From assembly GCA_011391185.1 (NCBI GenBank), contig JAABRB010000179.1:1-7201 (forward strand): a stretch of 7,201 bases of DNA, in the 5' to 3' direction. The notes below the pieces were generated by a model. That model did no database searches, was not told the origin of the DNA, and saw nothing but the letters and a program-made list of their open reading frames with translations. Each line of letters begins with the position of its first letter. Within the stretch, counting starts at the first letter, position 1. Shown here piece by piece: positions 5,926 through 7,201 of the stretch. The DNA is from Betaproteobacteria bacterium (lineage in GTDB: Bacteria; Pseudomonadota; Gammaproteobacteria; Burkholderiales; SG8-39). The translations under genes were made by a program, and so were the position numbers.

Positions 5926-7201
5926 ATGACCGCGCGCACGACCGAGAGGAAAACCGCCACCCCGCGCGTTGAAGCCGGCAGAACGCTCGCCTACCAGCCC
6001 GGGTTCGGCAATCACTTCGCGAGCGAGGCGCTGCCCGGCGCATTGCCCCCCGGCCAGAACTCCCCGCAGAAGTGCGCGTACGGCCTCTACGCGGAGCAGC
6101 TCTCGGGCACTGCGTTCACCGCGCCGCGGGCCACCAATCGCCGCACCTGGATGTACCGCATTCGTCCGGGCGCGATGCATGAACCGTTCAGGCAGATCGA
6201 CGCCGGTCTGCTCACCAACGAGTTCGGTGCAGTGCCGGCGACGCCGAACCAGCTGCGCTGGGATCCCTTTCCCATCCCGCCGAGCGCCACCGATTTCGTC
6301 GCGGGACTGGTCACCCTGGCCGGCAACGGCGGTTCCGAGGCGCAAAGCGGGTGCGGCATCTACATGTACGCCGCCAACCGGTCGATGACCGACCGATTCT
6401 TCTACGACGCCGACGGCGAGCTTCTCATCGTGCCGCAACAAGGGCGCCTGGTCGTCGCAACCGAGCTGGGCGTTCTGGAAGCAGAGCCCTGCGAGATCGT
6501 CGTGGTCCCGCGCGGCGTGCGATTCCGCGTCGAGCTCCCGGACGGTGCGAGCCGCGGGTACGTCTGCGAGAACTTCGGCAGCCCGTTCCGGCTTCCGGAC
6601 CTCGGACCGATCGGCTCCAATGGCCTCGCGAACCCGCGCGATTTTCTTGCTCCGGTCGCCGCCTACGAGGACCGCACGGGGCCCTACCAGCTGGTCGCCA
6701 AATTCATGGGCCACCTGTGGGCCGCGGATATCAGTCATTCGCCGCTGGACGTCGTCGCCTGGCACGGCAACCACGTGCCCTGCAAGTACGATCTGCGCAA
6801 GTTCAACGCCATCGGATCGATCAGTTACGATCATCCGGACCCGTCGATCTTCCTCGTGCTGCAGTCGGTCAGCGACACGCCCGGTGTCGACAACATCGAC
6901 TTCGTGATCTTCCCGCCGCGCTGGCTCGTCATGCAGGACACGTTTCGTCCGCCGTGGTTTCATCGGAACATCGCGGCGGAGTTCATGGGCCTGATCCAGG
7001 GCGTGTACGACGCGAAGGCGGGGGGCTTTCTGCCGGGCGGCGCCAGCCTGCACAACTGCATGACCGGGCATGGCCCCGATGCCGAGACTTTCGAGCGAGC
7101 GTCGAACGCGGACCTCGCGAAACCCGACGTCATCAAGGACACGATGGCGTTCATGTTCGAAACGCGCCTTGCGATCCGGCCCACGCGCTACGCGCTCGAG
7201 G
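5926..7201 (+). CDS. hmgA: Homogentisate 1,2-dioxygenase, 3' end cut by the window
   Basis: A Fe(II) ring-cleavage dioxygenase that converts homogentisate and O2 to 4-maleylacetoacetate, the central step of phenylalanine and tyrosine catabolism. The frame is open from ATG 5926 to the window edge: 425 codons plus one base. Bacterial HGO is usually about 430-450 residues, so only a short C-terminal tail is missing. The N-terminus has the family signature '[19 protein letters not shown]' (residues 23-41). Iron ligands are visible by alignment with the human enzyme: His346 and Glu352 in '[11 protein letters not shown]', and His382 in 'TGHGPD'; the spacing matches human His335, Glu341 and His371. 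The conserved '[15 protein letters not shown]' stretch lies between them. Residues 1-20 are a variable hydrophilic extension. A strong AAGGAG fixes the start. It follows the MhaB-like gene by 97 bases, likely in one transcript from the promoter near 3785. Fumarylacetoacetase and maleylacetoacetate isomerase genes are expected nearby but lie outside. Confidence 0.97.
   Translation, partial: MTARTTERKTATPRVEAGRTLAYQPGFGNHFASEALPGALPPGQNSPQKCAYGLYAEQLSGTAFTAPRATNRRTWMYRIRPGAMHEPFRQIDAGLLTNEFGAVPATPNQLRWDPFPIPPSATDFVAGLVTLAGNGGSEAQSGCGIYMYAANRSMTDRFFYDADGELLIVPQQGRLVVATELGVLEAEPCEIVVVPRGVRFRVELPDGASRGYVCENFGSPFRLPDLGPIGSNGLANPRDFLAPVAAYEDRTGPYQLVAKFMGHLWAADISHSPLDVVAWHGNHVPCKYDLRKFNAIGSISYDHPDPSIFLVLQSVSDTPGVDNIDFVIFPPRWLVMQDTFRPPWFHRNIAAEFMGLIQGVYDAKAGGFLPGGASLHNCMTGHGPDAETFERASNADLAKPDVIKDTMAFMFETRLAIRPTRYALE

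Noticed and set aside
5896..7071. 391-codon minus-strand frame opposite hmgA
   Set aside because: The + strand frame from 5926 encodes an unmistakable homogentisate dioxygenase; the antisense frame is a shadow of it.

Overview
The window is high-GC DNA of about 7.2 kb. Every gene I can support lies on the + strand, with short gaps. GC-rich codon use, the gene families and the gene order suggest a betaproteobacterium (Burkholderiales or a relative). This is a judgement from sequence style; no marker gene is present.

Layout. Bases 1-91 are the 3' end of a gene that looks like a hotdog-fold thioesterase. Four bases later comes a tandem pair of ChaC-type gamma-glutamylcyclotransferases (96-887 and 915-1589). 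Next is hpd, 4-hydroxyphenylpyruvate dioxygenase (1635-2735), then a ten-segment EamA/DMT-family permease (about 2821-3735). A 141-base gap with a consensus -35 box separates these from a second block: an FAD-dependent aromatic hydroxylase (3877-5550), a 74-residue DUF2783-type protein (5604-5828), and homogentisate 1,2-dioxygenase hmgA (5926 to the window edge, missing only its last residues). No intergenic stretch exceeds 300 bases. I saw no RNA gene, insertion sequence or CRISPR array.

How the genes fit together. Hpd turns 4-hydroxyphenylpyruvate, from tyrosine and phenylalanine, into homogentisate, and HmgA opens the homogentisate ring. The flavoprotein plus small protein resemble in size and arrangement the MhaA/MhaB two-component 3-hydroxyphenylacetate 6-hydroxylase of Pseudomonas putida, which also makes homogentisate. 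If so, two entry routes meet the shared ring-cleavage enzyme here. The EamA permease may move an amino acid or aromatic acid of the pathway. The ChaC pair, predicted to degrade glutathione, is the least expected neighbour; maleylacetoacetate isomerase, a later enzyme of the pathway, uses glutathione as cofactor, but any functional link is speculative.
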